From Desulfobulbus propionicus (GTDB taxonomy: Bacteria; Desulfobacterota; Desulfobulbia; Desulfobulbales; Desulfobulbaceae): 64,000 nt of DNA. Shown here piece after piece: positions 48,111 through 57,782 of the stretch (position 1 is the stretch's first letter; every line of letters begins with the position of its first letter). Under the pieces are notes generated by a model, which saw nothing but the letters and a program-made list of their open reading frames with translations, was not told the DNA's origin and searched no databases. The stretch is taken from positions 1 to 64,000 of the forward strand of contig PDTC01000019.1 in NCBI GenBank assembly GCA_002748735.1, in the 5' to 3' direction. A program made the translations under genes and the position numbers.

Positions 48111-48163
48111 GCCGTATTGAACAAACTTTTCTCCGCACACCTCCCTCTCTATAAAGACAACGA

Positions 48164-49921
48164 CTATCGCGGCAGGCAAACTATGGCACGGGTGCCTCCA
48201 TCTTCGAGACTTTCAAGACGAAAGACGCCCCCGTGGTCATCAATGATCCGCTTGACCAGGGTTAATCCCATACCCGTACCCAGGGTTTTTGTGGTAAAAA
48301 AAGGAGTGGTCGCCTGCTCCTGCCCGACAGTCGCCAGACCTCTTCCCGAATCGGTGATGAACACACAGACGTCTCTGTCGTTCTCAAGCAATTTCACCTC
48401 CAGCTCTCCACCATCTGGCATGGCTTCCAGGCTGTTACGGAACAGATGTGCCAGAGCCTGATACAAAAGCCGGGGATCAAGCCGTACCAGTACCTCATGC
48501 TCAGGCGTACGCAGAGAATACTCCACACCCTGCCGTTGCAGAGCGGTAAAGTGGAGCATCAACGACTTATGCAGCAGTTTGCCTAGATCACTCATCTCGA
48601 ATTCCGGCTGAGCCTGCTCGACAAAGCTAAACAGATCCTGGAGAATCCTCTCTACTTTTTCTGCCTCGGCAGCCATCATTTTCAAAAATTTTAACCAGTC
48701 CGGATCATCTGTTTTACGGGTCAGCAGTCGTGCAGTACCTCCGATGGAAGTAACAGGATTACGAATCGAATGGGCCAGTTGCGCTGCCATATGCCCCACC
48801 GCAGAATAGCGCTCTGTCTCTACGAGAAGATCCTTGTTCTTCTCCAGCTCCTCGGTCATGGCTTCCAGCTGGGCAATTTTCGACTCCATGGCCATATACA
48901 GGCGACAATGCTCTATCGCCAGACTGGCCTGACCGGCAAAACTCTCCAGATCAATGATACGTTCTTCTGTTATCGGTGCCCGTGTAACACAATGATCGGC
49001 GATAATCACTCCCAGGGAGCGTTTCGGGGAAAAGAGCGGCACCACGACAAAGGTATCTTCCCCCAGGGTTGTCACGAGGTCGGAAGACACCTCCACATCA
49101 GCAATACCATTGACCACATTGATGGATCGCCGCTCCCGGGCTGCTCGAATAAGGATATGGTCACGCTCGTCACCGTCCACCTGTAATTTCCTGACAATAC
49201 CATTGACCCTCTCGCCATTGACAATGCCGACACTGCCGGGCACAGAACTTTCTGTCTGCTCACCAAGCTCGCCACTGGGCGGTCCTATGGCCATGCGTCC
49301 CTTAAGGTGCTGATCCTGTTCGTCAAACAAGGCGAGAAAGGCCCGGTTAAACTGGAGCCCCTCCCTGGCGGTGATTCCCACGAGAAGGGCCTGAAGAATT
49401 CGATCGAGCTCCACTGGCCCCAAATGGGCAGAATTCATCTGCAAGGCAAGTTCATGGCTGAGCTGAAAGCGAAACCGGGCCTCCTCAATCTCTTTTTGGT
49501 ATTGACGGTTACGAATGGAAAGCCGTCTTTTTTCCAGCACCTTACGAACCCTTTCAAGGAGCTGATCAAACTGAACCGGCTTGGTGAGGTAATCATCAGC
49601 GCCCTTTCGTAGACAGTCTAAGGCGATCTCCAGCTTGGTCACCGCGGTGAGCATGATAACGCTTAAATCACTGTCTCTTTTTTTCAGACGTGGCAGCAGC
49701 GCAGCACCATTGGCATCAGGCAGACCTATATCCAATAATATCAATGCAATATGCTTTTCCTCCAAACACTTGTACAGTTCGCTGGCTGAATTTGCCGTAC
49801 TGACGGCAAATCCGCACTTTTCAAGAAAATCTCTTAGCATTCCGGTAAGATCGGGATAATCATCAACGAGAAGGATGGTCTCGTTATCTTCGAGGAGCAA
49901 TTCTTGAGGAAAATCTACCAT
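48164..49921 (-). CDS. Receiver-GAF-histidine kinase (hybrid sensor kinase)
   Basis: A 585-residue soluble signalling protein. An N-terminal receiver domain (about residues 13-130, with LLDIGLPD as the phospho-Asp region and LTKPVQF near its end) is followed by a coiled coil and a GAF domain (about 165-335). The kinase core comes next: dimerisation helix LAHSIRNPVTSIGG with the phospho-His, N-box HLFRNSLEAM, G1 DSGRGLATVG, G2 GTGMGLTLVKR. The ATG at 49921 (MVDFPQELLL) is used. With no membrane segment it acts in the cytosol, likely as an intermediate that receives phosphate from another kinase. No adjacent response-regulator gene defines the output. Confidence 0.92.
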   Translation of the reverse strand: MVDFPQELLLEDNETILLVDDYPDLTGMLRDFLEKCGFAVSTANSASELYKCLEEKHIALILLDIGLPDANGAALLPRLKKRDSDLSVIMLTAVTKLEIALDCLRKGADDYLTKPVQFDQLLERVRKVLEKRRLSIRNRQYQKEIEEARFRFQLSHELALQMNSAHLGPVELDRILQALLVGITAREGLQFNRAFLALFDEQDQHLKGRMAIGPPSGELGEQTESSVPGSVGIVNGERVNGIVRKLQVDGDERDHILIRAARERRSINVVNGIADVEVSSDLVTTLGEDTFVVVPLFSPKRSLGVIIADHCVTRAPITEERIIDLESFAGQASLAIEHCRLYMAMESKIAQLEAMTEELEKNKDLLVETERYSAVGHMAAQLAHSIRNPVTSIGGTARLLTRKTDDPDWLKFLKMMAAEAEKVERILQDLFSFVEQAQPEFEMSDLGKLLHKSLMLHFTALQRQGVEYSLRTPEHEVLVRLDPRLLYQALAHLFRNSLEAMPDGGELEVKLLENDRDVCVFITDSGRGLATVGQEQATTPFFTTKTLGTGMGLTLVKRIIDDHGGVFRLESLEDGGTRAIVCLPR

Positions 49922-50133
49922 GGAACACCCACCAATAGCCGCGCTGCACACCTAAGACGAGCACCTCAGACGAGCCATCGGATGAAAAAAATGATGCTAC
50001 TCTTTTACAGTTCGAAGCGGATGGTGTCAAGCAGTGGCAAAGAAAATGGTCATTGCCTTGCCACCGTGGTAATGCTAGGATGTGCTTGTCCAGAAAACAA
50101 TCCTGTCTCTGGTGGTCCTCCATTTTCACATCC

Positions 50134-50553
50134 ATGAACGATTCGAAAAACTTCCACAAAGAAATCAGCGACGAAGAGCTTTTGCTGGTGATCGCCGATT
50201 TCCTCGACATGGGCCACGTCGACAACATCGTTGCCATGTTTCGCGCCGAACCCCGTTATTTCAGGTGGACGGGCTCCCTGCTCACTGATCAACGCCTGGC
50301 CGTGCGTCTCGGCGTCTCGGTTCTTTTCGAATACCTTGTGGAAGATGTTCCCAACCAAACAGCCCTGGCCCTGGACTCTCTGGAACAAGCCCTTGCCGAC
50401 GACCGTGACTGGGTGCGCGGCGAGGCCTTAACTGTGCTCGGCATCATCGGTGGTCAACGAGCTCATACCCTGATAAACGCCCATGTCAATGACCCTGCTC
50501 CATTGGTACGGGAGGTAGCAGTAGACATTCTCGAAGAGTTCGCCGATGACTGA
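50134..50553 (+). CDS. Small HEAT-repeat protein
   Basis: A 139-residue helical protein with HEAT-like repeats (about residues 40-130, for example WVRGEALTVLGIIGG and APLVREVAVDILEEF). It starts at MNDSKNFHKEI. The end overlaps the dinG-like start by 8 bases (ATGACTGA), so the two are translationally coupled. HEAT proteins are protein-protein adaptors; a link to the helicase is inferred from coupling. Confidence 0.75.
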   Translation: MNDSKNFHKEISDEELLLVIADFLDMGHVDNIVAMFRAEPRYFRWTGSLLTDQRLAVRLGVSVLFEYLVEDVPNQTALALDSLEQALADDRDWVRGEALTVLGIIGGQRAHTLINAHVNDPAPLVREVAVDILEEFADD

Positions 50554-52534
50554 ACAGGACACCAGTATTCCTGCGATCTTCTCGGCAGGGGGTATTCTTG
50601 CGCGTAACCTCACAGGATACGAGACCCGAACCGGCCAGGCCGAAATGGCCGTGGCCGTGGCCGACCTCCTCGATATTGACGAGCAATCCGAGGAACACGG
50701 CCCTGCAGCCTGTCTTGTTGTCGAGGCTGAAACCGGCCTGGGTAAAACCCTTGCCTATCTGGTACCGGCAGCCCTCAGCGGCCGCAGGGTAGTGATCTCC
50801 ACCAATACCCGCAATCTCCAGGATCAGATCCTCGAACGGGAGCTCCCCCTGATCCATCGCCTTATCGATCCAGAGCTACGTGCCATGTGTATCAAGGGCC
50901 GCCAGAACTACCTCTGCCTGCACCGTTGGCACCAGTACCGCTCTGCCCGTCAGGATATGCTCTTCGATGACAAGCTGGTCGGCCGCATTGATGACTGGCT
51001 GAAAGAGACAGTCTACGCGGAACGCTCGGAGCTCCCCTGGTTATCGACGGCTTCGCCGGTCTGGCAGCGCATCAACAGTCAGTCTCACCTCTGCCTGGGC
51101 AATGACTGCCTGCACGCCAGCCACTGTCACCTCAATCGGCTCCGCCAAGATGCCGCAACGTGCAGACTGCTGATCGTCAACCATCACCTGTTGTTTGCTG
51201 ATCTCGCTGTCCGACGCTCTGGTCACGGCGAGGTGCTTCCCCGTTACGAAGCCGTGATCTTTGATGAAGCCCACCATGTGGAAAATGTGGCCACCACCTT
51301 TTTTGGGCAGAGCTTTTCCCGCTACCAGCTACTCGACCTGTTACATGATATGGAACGCAGCGCCCTGGCCGATCTTGGCGCATCAGCCCAGCAAAAAGTA
51401 CAACAACAGACCGCTGAACTGGCCGGGCTGCTTGAACGGTTCATCGCCCTCTTTCCCGCCAATCCAGGGCGCCACCACCTCTCCCCCATTTTAACGGAAA
51501 ATCAGGAGGTAGCTTCGCTGGCGGCAACAATGGCCGCTGCCATTCGAACACTGGGCGAACTGAGCAGATCACTGCGGGGAGCCGAACCGTGGGAGCAGTA
51601 CGAGCTGCGGACCATTGATCTTGCCGAGCGCCTCGAGCTGATCACCACCGAAGAGTTCACCGACATGGATGAAGCGGAAGCCCGGCATACCCGCTGGTAC
51701 GAGCGCACCGGCAAACGGGCAAACTTGACCCTGTCGCTCACGCCCATTGAGGTGCAGGAGTATTTACAGGAAACCCTCTTCGACAAGCTCCGGGCCTGTG
51801 TGTTCACCTCCGCGACCCTCTCGGCAGCCGGAAAATTCAACTATTTTCTCTCACGGCTGGGACTTCCGGAAGAGACCGTCCAGCTCCGTTTTCCCTCACC
51901 GTTCGATTACCGCAACCGCAGCCTGATCTACCTGCCGCCCAGCAACTTTCCCGAACCCAATGCACCGAGCGCGGTCCAGGCCCTCCACGAACAGATGAAG
52001 AAGCTTATCGACCTTGCCGGAGGCCGGACCCTGGGCCTATTCACCTCTTTTTCGGCAATGGACAAAGCTGCTGCAGCCCTGGCTGACTCCTTGCACTATC
52101 CCCTGCTGGTCCAGGGAGAGATGCCAAGAAAGCAGTTGCTGGACCGTTTCATCACCGAAGAAAACTCGGTGCTTTTTGGCGTTGCCAGCTTCTGGGAGGG
52201 TGTTGATGTGCCCGGTCCGGCACTGCGTCTGGTGATTATCGATAAATTACCGTTTGAAGTCCCCAGCGACCCTGTTATTATGGCGCGAATTAACAAGATG
52301 AAAGCTGCAGGCGGAAACCCCTTTTTCGATTTTCAGGTGCCCCGGGCTATCCTCGGGATGCGCCAGGGAGTGGGGCGTCTGATGCGAACCTCCACGGACC
52401 TCGGCGTTATCGCCCTTATGGATGTTCGCCTGCGAACCAAGGGGTATGGCCGACGATTTCTGCAAAGCCTGCCACCTGCCCCTGTCTGTCAAACCCTTGC
52501 TGAGGTTGCTCAATTCTTCAAGCACCATGCCTGA
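50546..52534 (+). CDS. dinG: DinG/YoaA-type ATP-dependent helicase (XPD family)
   Basis: A 662-residue superfamily 2 helicase. Walker A is EAETGLGKTLAY (about 60-71), the DEAH box is FDEAHHVE, and four cysteines in CIKGRQNYLC and CLGNDCLHASHC are placed like the 4Fe-4S-domain cysteines of XPD/DinG. The family unwinds DNA 5'-3' and resolves R-loops and D-loops. It overlaps the HEAT gene at its 5' end and ispB at its 3' end by 8 bases each (ATGCCTGA), forming a coupled run HEAT-dinG-ispB-yibQ. Confidence 0.92.
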   Translation: MTEQDTSIPAIFSAGGILARNLTGYETRTGQAEMAVAVADLLDIDEQSEEHGPAACLVVEAETGLGKTLAYLVPAALSGRRVVISTNTRNLQDQILERELPLIHRLIDPELRAMCIKGRQNYLCLHRWHQYRSARQDMLFDDKLVGRIDDWLKETVYAERSELPWLSTASPVWQRINSQSHLCLGNDCLHASHCHLNRLRQDAATCRLLIVNHHLLFADLAVRRSGHGEVLPRYEAVIFDEAHHVENVATTFFGQSFSRYQLLDLLHDMERSALADLGASAQQKVQQQTAELAGLLERFIALFPANPGRHHLSPILTENQEVASLAATMAAAIRTLGELSRSLRGAEPWEQYELRTIDLAERLELITTEEFTDMDEAEARHTRWYERTGKRANLTLSLTPIEVQEYLQETLFDKLRACVFTSATLSAAGKFNYFLSRLGLPEETVQLRFPSPFDYRNRSLIYLPPSNFPEPNAPSAVQALHEQMKKLIDLAGGRTLGLFTSFSAMDKAAAALADSLHYPLLVQGEMPRKQLLDRFITEENSVLFGVASFWEGVDVPGPALRLVIIDKLPFEVPSDPVIMARINKMKAAGGNPFFDFQVPRAILGMRQGVGRLMRTSTDLGVIALMDVRLRTKGYGRRFLQSLPPAPVCQTLAEVAQFFKHHA

Positions 52535-53519
52535 ACATCTTTCCACACTCTTACAAGCCCGTGCCAGGGAGACCGCTACACGCCTGGAGCAGCACATCCG
52601 GGTCGATCTTGCCAGCGCCCTGGCTAACGCTGACCCTCTCTTGCCTGAAGTACTGGCATACGCACTCATGGGAGGCGGCAAGCGAATCCGTCCACTGCTG
52701 GTGATACTTTCAGCCAGGGCCTGCGGTAGTGAGGCTACAGAGATCTGGCAGCTGGCCTGCGCCCTGGAGTACCTGCATGTCGCCACGCTGATCCATGACG
52801 ACGTCCTTGATCATGCCGCTCTGCGGCGCGGCCGCGACTCGGTGGTAGCTCGTTACGGCATGGCTACGGCCATCCTCTGCGGTGACTGGCTGCATGCCCG
52901 GAGCATGTATCTGGTGGGACGACTCACCGGGGACAAAGGGCTCGAACTCTTTTGCTCGGCCACACAGGCGATGGTCGATGGTGAGTTTCTCCAGCTCCGC
53001 CACTGTGCAGATGTGCACACCAGTGAAGAGCGATACATGCGCATCATCCACTGCAAAACTGCCGGACTCATCAGTTGTACCTGCGGTCTGGGCGCCTTGT
53101 ACGCAAAAGCTGACCCGTCGAAAAGCCGGGCCTTAAAAGAGTATGGGCATCTCCTCGGAACCGCCTTCCAGGTGGTGGACGACCTCCTCGATTACCTGGG
53201 TGACACCTTGACAGGCAAGACCATCGGCAATGATTTCCGAGAAGGCAAGATAACCCTGCCGGTGATCCGCGCCCTGCAGGCCGCCAATCCCGAGGAGCAG
53301 CAACAGCTTGAAGCACTCCTCACCTCCAGAGGCGAGGATCCCGGACAACTGGAAGCTGTACGAGGGTACATTGCGCAGCTGGGCGGATTTGACGCTGCGC
53401 GTAACGAAGCCCGGGCCCTGGTTGACGCCGCCATCAGCGAACTTGCCCTCCTCCCGGACAGTGAAGAAAAACACCTACTCGAAGGCCTGGGAGTCTATGT
53501 TCTCAACCGTAAAAAATAA
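52527..53519 (+). CDS. ispB: Trans-polyprenyl diphosphate synthase
   Basis: A 330-residue isoprenoid chain elongase. The first Asp-rich motif DDVLD (91-95) and the second VDDLLDYLGD bind magnesium and the allylic substrate, and GGGKRIRPLL (49-58) binds the diphosphate. It makes the long polyprenyl tail of menaquinone or ubiquinone from FPP and IPP. The ATG at 52527 is chosen, since upstream codons run in the helicase. ispH, the last step of the MEP route, lies 1 kb downstream. Confidence 0.9.
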   Translation: MPEHLSTLLQARARETATRLEQHIRVDLASALANADPLLPEVLAYALMGGGKRIRPLLVILSARACGSEATEIWQLACALEYLHVATLIHDDVLDHAALRRGRDSVVARYGMATAILCGDWLHARSMYLVGRLTGDKGLELFCSATQAMVDGEFLQLRHCADVHTSEERYMRIIHCKTAGLISCTCGLGALYAKADPSKSRALKEYGHLLGTAFQVVDDLLDYLGDTLTGKTIGNDFREGKITLPVIRALQAANPEEQQQLEALLTSRGEDPGQLEAVRGYIAQLGGFDAARNEARALVDAAISELALLPDSEEKHLLEGLGVYVLNRKK

Positions 53520-54486
53520 CACACCTGGTCCGGTACAGCCCCTGCTACTGGCCCTCATCCTGCTCCTCTGTCCGGCAGGCTGTCACCAGACAGATTCTGG
53601 AGCCCCCAGTATCGATCCGGCCCTGGAAGCTGTTCAGGCGGACGACTCGAGTATGAACGTCGATGACAGCGCCGAGGTAAGGGTGCTCCCGCCCATAGAG
53701 GAAACCTTCATCCCAGGGGAAGCTGCACCAATTATCGCGGCCCAGCAGACCAAAAAGGTCGTTAAAAAAACTCTGCCGCGTGTTGCCATTATCATTGATG
53801 ATATGGGGTATCATCGTGATATTGGAGAGGCCCTGTTGGAACTGGATATGGATATCTCCTTCAGCTTCCTTCCCTGCGCACCACTGACCAGGGAGCACGA
53901 AAAAAAAGCCTATGAACTGGGCCATGATGTACTGGTTCACCTGCCCATGCAGCCAAAAAACACAGCAACCGATCCTGGGCCAGGAGCCCTGCTCGTGAAT
54001 CAGAGCGAGGAGGAACTCTCTGCAGTGACACATCAGCTCCTGGACGGTGTTCCCCACGCCACCGGTGCCAACAACCACATGGGATCACTGTTCACCGAGC
54101 AGCGGGAGGCCATGCGTTCAGTACTTCGGGTCCTCCGCCAGCGCGGGTTTTTCTTTATCGATTCCTTTACCAGCGCCGCTTCCACTGGCCTGGAAGAGGC
54201 CCGTCTCATGGGGATACCCTGCGAACGCCGCCACATCTTTCTTGACAATAAACAAGAGACCACCAAGATCTGTGAACAACTGCAACACCTGGCAACGCTT
54301 GCCCGACAGCAGGGGCAGGCCATTGGCATTGGCCATCCCTATCAAACCACCCTGAATGCGCTTACCGACTGTGCGTCTCTCCTGGACGGTGTACAAGTGG
54401 TTCCCGTACACATGTTACTGCCACCACCACCGACACTCTCCGATGACCAACAGCAACCGGCCCTCGTGGAACGATTTCACCCATGA
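53497..54486 (+). CDS. Divergent polysaccharide deacetylase (YibQ-like), predicted lipoprotein
   Basis: A 329-residue protein of the YibQ/divergent polysaccharide deacetylase family. RVAIIIDDMGYHRDIGEALL contains the metal-site Asp pair, HLPMQP and NNHMGS are the other conserved blocks, and LPCAPLT lies between. A lipobox-like LCPAGC puts a possible lipidated Cys at residue 29. The start at 53497 lies inside ispB (23-base overlap, GGAG upstream); the longer frame is not credible. It probably acts on periplasmic peptidoglycan or other polysaccharide, the substrate unproven. Confidence 0.82.
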   Translation: MFSTVKNNTPGPVQPLLLALILLLCPAGCHQTDSGAPSIDPALEAVQADDSSMNVDDSAEVRVLPPIEETFIPGEAAPIIAAQQTKKVVKKTLPRVAIIIDDMGYHRDIGEALLELDMDISFSFLPCAPLTREHEKKAYELGHDVLVHLPMQPKNTATDPGPGALLVNQSEEELSAVTHQLLDGVPHATGANNHMGSLFTEQREAMRSVLRVLRQRGFFFIDSFTSAASTGLEEARLMGIPCERRHIFLDNKQETTKICEQLQHLATLARQQGQAIGIGHPYQTTLNALTDCASLLDGVQVVPVHMLLPPPPTLSDDQQQPALVERFHP

Positions 54487-54524
54487 GGACAGCACCAGCA
54501 GTAAAACCTTAACGGATCTCGATC

Positions 54525-55475
54525 ATGGAGCTTTTTCTTGCCCGCCCCCGAGGTTTTTGTGCCGGTGTCAACCGCGCCATTGCCGTGGTGCACAAGGCAC
54601 TGGACCGCTATAACGCTCCAGTGTATGTGCTGCACGAAATTGTCCACAATACCCATGTCATTGCCGAGCTCACCAAACGGGGGGCTGTTTTTGTGGAACA
54701 CCTCACCGATATCCCCAAGGGAGCGATAGCCATATTCAGCGCTCACGGCGTCAGCCGCGCCGTGGTAGCCGAGGCAAAAGGCATAGGCCTGCATACCATC
54801 AACGCCACCTGTCCCCTGGTCTCCAGGGTCCACCGTCGGGTCCGTCGGCTTAACCGAGCCGGGTGCGATGTCCTGGTTATCGGGCATAAGGGGCATCCCG
54901 AGGTCGTAGGGACCTGTGGTCACGCCGATGGTGCAGTCCACGTGATCTCGACGCCGGAAGAGGTCTATCGCCTCAAGGTACAACACCCGGAACGGGTGGG
55001 CTACGTCACCCAGACCACCCTCAGTGTCGACGATACCCGGGAAATCCTCGCTGCTGTTCACGCCCGCTTCCCCAATATCAGGGAACCGGAACGTACTGAC
55101 ATCTGCTATGCAACCACCAATCGCCAGGCAGCTGTACGCCGACTCGCCGAACAGGTGGATCTGGTACTCATCGTTGGCTCCCGCAACAGCTCTAACTCCA
55201 ACAGGCTCCGGGAAGCGGCTCACCTCATGGGGACACCTGCCTACCTCATCGATGATGCCAGTGAAATTGACGACAGCTGGCTGGACGGTATCAGCCGGGT
55301 CGGTATCAGTGCCGGTGCCTCAGCACCAGAGCACCTGGTAACCGGCGTCATCGGCCGCCTGCAGGAGCAAGGCGCCGGAGAACCCGTGGAAATGGAAGGA
55401 GAGCAGGAAAACATCAGCTTTATCGTTCCGGAGCTCGAGGAGATACCTGGAAAACAACGAAAAAACGGGGGCTGA
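54525..55475 (+). CDS. ispH: 4-hydroxy-3-methylbut-2-enyl diphosphate reductase
   Basis: A 316-residue iron-sulfur reductase that converts HMBPP to IPP and DMAPP, the last MEP-pathway step. The three cluster cysteines are in RGFCAGV (Cys12), NATCPLV and DICYATTNRQ, the His residues in HEIVHN and IGHKGHPEV, and the conserved catalytic TQTTLS is present. A C-terminal Glu-rich extension (about 290-316) is longer than in Escherichia coli. It supplies precursors to ispB encoded just upstream. Confidence 0.97.
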   Translation: MELFLARPRGFCAGVNRAIAVVHKALDRYNAPVYVLHEIVHNTHVIAELTKRGAVFVEHLTDIPKGAIAIFSAHGVSRAVVAEAKGIGLHTINATCPLVSRVHRRVRRLNRAGCDVLVIGHKGHPEVVGTCGHADGAVHVISTPEEVYRLKVQHPERVGYVTQTTLSVDDTREILAAVHARFPNIREPERTDICYATTNRQAAVRRLAEQVDLVLIVGSRNSSNSNRLREAAHLMGTPAYLIDDASEIDDSWLDGISRVGISAGASAPEHLVTGVIGRLQEQGAGEPVEMEGEQENISFIVPELEEIPGKQRKNGG

Positions 55476-55557
55476 AAAGGGAGAGATATCTGGTGGCCAT
55501 GGCAGGGCCTGACGACGTTGAGTGGCACCCCAGGACAGACAGACATACCGGACCAGC

Positions 55558-56739
55558 CTACTCCCTGAAGAGCTCTCCCTGATTGGCCCGTGACCAAAGT
55601 TCAAGAATGGTCATTGTCGCCAAGGCACACCGCTCCGGCAGGCTCTGCCGGACCATGTACTCCCGATCACTGTGATCCTGGTCACCGATGGGCCCCAGGC
55701 CGTCAAGTACAGGTGTGCCGCTGGCGGCAATGATATTGGCGTCGGAGACACCAGAACGAAACTCTTCCACCACATGCTGACCGAGAGTACCTGCCTGCTC
55801 AGCCACCAAGGAAAAAAGGTATCTGTTAGGCGCTGTCTGCTCCATGGGCAGCCGGCTTGTCTCGGCTTCAACAACAAGCCGGGTATCAGGATTTTTTGGG
55901 GACAGCACCTTGTGAAGACGTGCCTCCAGGGCAACAGCTGCCGCTGAATCCTTCACCCGGGTATCAACCAACGCCACTGCCCGCTCTGGAATAGTAGTAG
56001 GGCCGATACCTCCTTCCACTCGACCGACATTAAGGGTAATTCCCTGTCCGGGATCATTGAGTGCCTCGAGGGCAATGATGGCGTGAGCAAGGGCAAGCAA
56101 CGCGCTGGGCTTAGGGCCAGGCTTGGCAAAGGCGGCATGGCCGGCCCTGCCAAAGGCTTCCACCCGGTAACCGATCTTCCCCTTACGACCGGTTACAATT
56201 CCCCCTCCCAGACCGCCGCACTCAAAAATCAGACCACACTGTGCCTTTTCGGCCTCCCTGGTGATAAGCTCCCGTGAATCGAGGCTACCGGTTTCCTCAT
56301 CGCTGTTACAGATGAAAATCACCGGAATACGGGCCAAGAGCCCTGTCCGATGCAGGGCCAGCAACGCCTGCACAGCCACCACCAGGCCGCCCTTCATGTC
56401 GATGACTCCGGGCCCACGAACCAGCTCCCCTTCTTCCCGGTACGTTTTAAAGGGTGAATCAGGAGGAAAGACCGTATCCATGTGACCAACAAGGAGGATG
56501 GGGCGCACACCAGTACCAGTGCAGGCAGGCGAACGGAACACCAGGTGATCACCGACGGTCGACGAAGACCTCACTTCCAGCTGCATGGCAGTAGCCGCCA
56601 GGGCTGAAGCCATGGCCCGTCCCACCCGGTTGACCCCCTCGATATTGTTGGTGTGGCTCTGCAGCTCGACCAGCTCCTTGAGTAAGGCAAACTGGCCTTC
56701 CCGGGCACGTTCCAAGAAAGAGAGAATCCGCTGACGCAT
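55558..56739 (-). CDS. M20-family metallopeptidase
   Basis: A 393-residue zinc peptidase/deacylase of the ArgE/DapE/carboxypeptidase G2 group. Metal ligands are seen in LVGHMDTVFPP, GPGVIDMKGG, CNSDEETGS and IGDQDHSDREYM; the dimerisation insert lies at about 175-295. It would cleave an N-acyl amino acid or small peptide in the cytosol. Substrate not determinable. The gene is convergent with ispH and has only a weak Shine-Dalgarno. Confidence 0.9.
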   Translation of the reverse strand: MRQRILSFLERAREGQFALLKELVELQSHTNNIEGVNRVGRAMASALAATAMQLEVRSSSTVGDHLVFRSPACTGTGVRPILLVGHMDTVFPPDSPFKTYREEGELVRGPGVIDMKGGLVVAVQALLALHRTGLLARIPVIFICNSDEETGSLDSRELITREAEKAQCGLIFECGGLGGGIVTGRKGKIGYRVEAFGRAGHAAFAKPGPKPSALLALAHAIIALEALNDPGQGITLNVGRVEGGIGPTTIPERAVALVDTRVKDSAAAVALEARLHKVLSPKNPDTRLVVEAETSRLPMEQTAPNRYLFSLVAEQAGTLGQHVVEEFRSGVSDANIIAASGTPVLDGLGPIGDQDHSDREYMVRQSLPERCALATMTILELWSRANQGELFRE

Positions 56740-56792
56740 TATCAGTCACCATACCGAGAAAAGGCGATCAGCCATGTACAGACGAGGAGACG

Positions 56793-57130
56793 TCAAGGTA
56801 ATGGACCCTCCTGGCCATTCAAGGGCTTAGGCAACGTACAGGCAATGCCCTTAACACTGACCACATTGTTGTAGTGCAGGAGAATCTTTTCGCTGGCTGC
56901 AGCAATATAGCGGAGAAGAGCGTCGCCGACAATGTTGGTGCACATGGATTCGACCATGTCGTGCTCACCTTAAGCGGCACCCGGAAATGGGCCAACTGCA
57001 GATGAGGCAGCTACAGTTAAAAGGTATAAGGCCGGCACAGGCCTCCTGCATGTTCTCGTAGCGCTGCGTCTTCACAGAGGTATCATCAATTCCCTTGAGC
57101 AGGACCGCCTGAGTAAAAGCACTGCAGTCA
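56793..57130 (-). pseudogene. Decayed protein gene of unrecognised family
   Basis: On the minus strand a reading frame at about 57126-56985 encodes GDCSAFTQAVLLKGIDDTSV and then YENMQEACAGLIPFNCSCLI before a stop. After a frameshift the frame from about 56970 continues GEHDMVESMCTNIVGDALLR and YIAAASEKILLHYN, and stops at 56793. The two pieces look like consecutive parts of one real protein with several Cys. No start codon with a ribosome-binding site remains, so it is a 3' remnant. I do not recognise the family; a metal-binding enzyme is possible. Confidence 0.5.
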
Positions 57131-57212
57131 CCCAGTCAGAGATATTGTGGAGGAGTTCCGGATTTTTTTGGGTACTGCCCTTTGTCAGTTGGCCAGTGCC
57201 AAGTGTCTCCCC

Positions 57213-57238
57213 CATGAGAGACAGTACAGTCTCTCATG
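57213..57238. repeat. 10-bp inverted repeat, possible operator
   Basis: CATGAGAGAC and GTCTCTCATG are perfectly complementary with a 6-base spacer. The symmetry suits a dimeric regulator site or a hairpin. No repeat of the same sequence was found elsewhere in the window. Confidence 0.4.
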
Positions 57239-57548
57239 TACGGGCCATTATCCATTACGGCTTAACATTATTGCAAAAATTTAAACAAGTTACTCGTACT
57301 CCCGCCCTCAAACGTTGTCAACCCTTTGTTCCTCACCGACGCGATGATCACCACCGTATGGCAAATCTGGTACACTGACGTGGATCCCTTTGACAAACAA
57401 TGCATTAGACATGACTAAAAAATAATGGTATTGAATACGCAGTAACCGCTCTACCAACGACAAGTACCGTCGGATTTATGATAATGTTACCACTCAGTGA
57501 CACCGAGCTGTTCTTCGGCTCTTTTTACAGAGTAGCGCTAACAGCGAA

Positions 57549-57573
57549 TTCCGGCGAACGCAGCGCGCCGGAA
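57549..57573. repeat. Dispersed palindromic repeat, copy 3 (inverted)
   Basis: TTCCGGCG and CGCCGGAA form an 8-bp stem around AACGCAGCG, which read on the other strand is CGCTGCGTT, the same loop family as the copies at 989-1015 and 5971-6011. The stem differs from the others by paired changes. Confidence 0.6.
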
Positions 57574-57782
57574 CAAGAAATCAGGTGAAATTGACAGCAA
57601 AATTTTGTATATTTTAGACATGATCCATGTGGGTGGCGTACAGTTTATCGGTAAAGGAAGCTGAGGCAATCTCGACCACATGACACCGATCTTATCGTGT
57701 GATTTCATGGTTACCAGATCGAAATTTTTGATCGCTTTGACACCATCGAATCCAGTAACTCTAACCCCGGAAGGAGGTACAT

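Larger units (their letters stand above)
57131..57782. other. Intergenic stretch upstream of the exporter operon
   Basis: About 650 bases. It contains the inverted repeat CATGAGAGAC/GTCTCTCATG (57213-57222 and 57229-57238) and the third copy of the dispersed palindrome at 57549-57573. TTGACA at 57591-57596 is a possible -35 for the exporter operon, but no convincing -10 follows. Confidence 0.4.

Noticed and set aside
46738-48138. Long open frame on the minus strand opposite the porin gene
   Set aside because: The porin on the plus strand has a promoter, ribosome-binding site, signal peptide and terminator. The opposite frame has none and its composition is that of a shadow of GC-rich codon positions.
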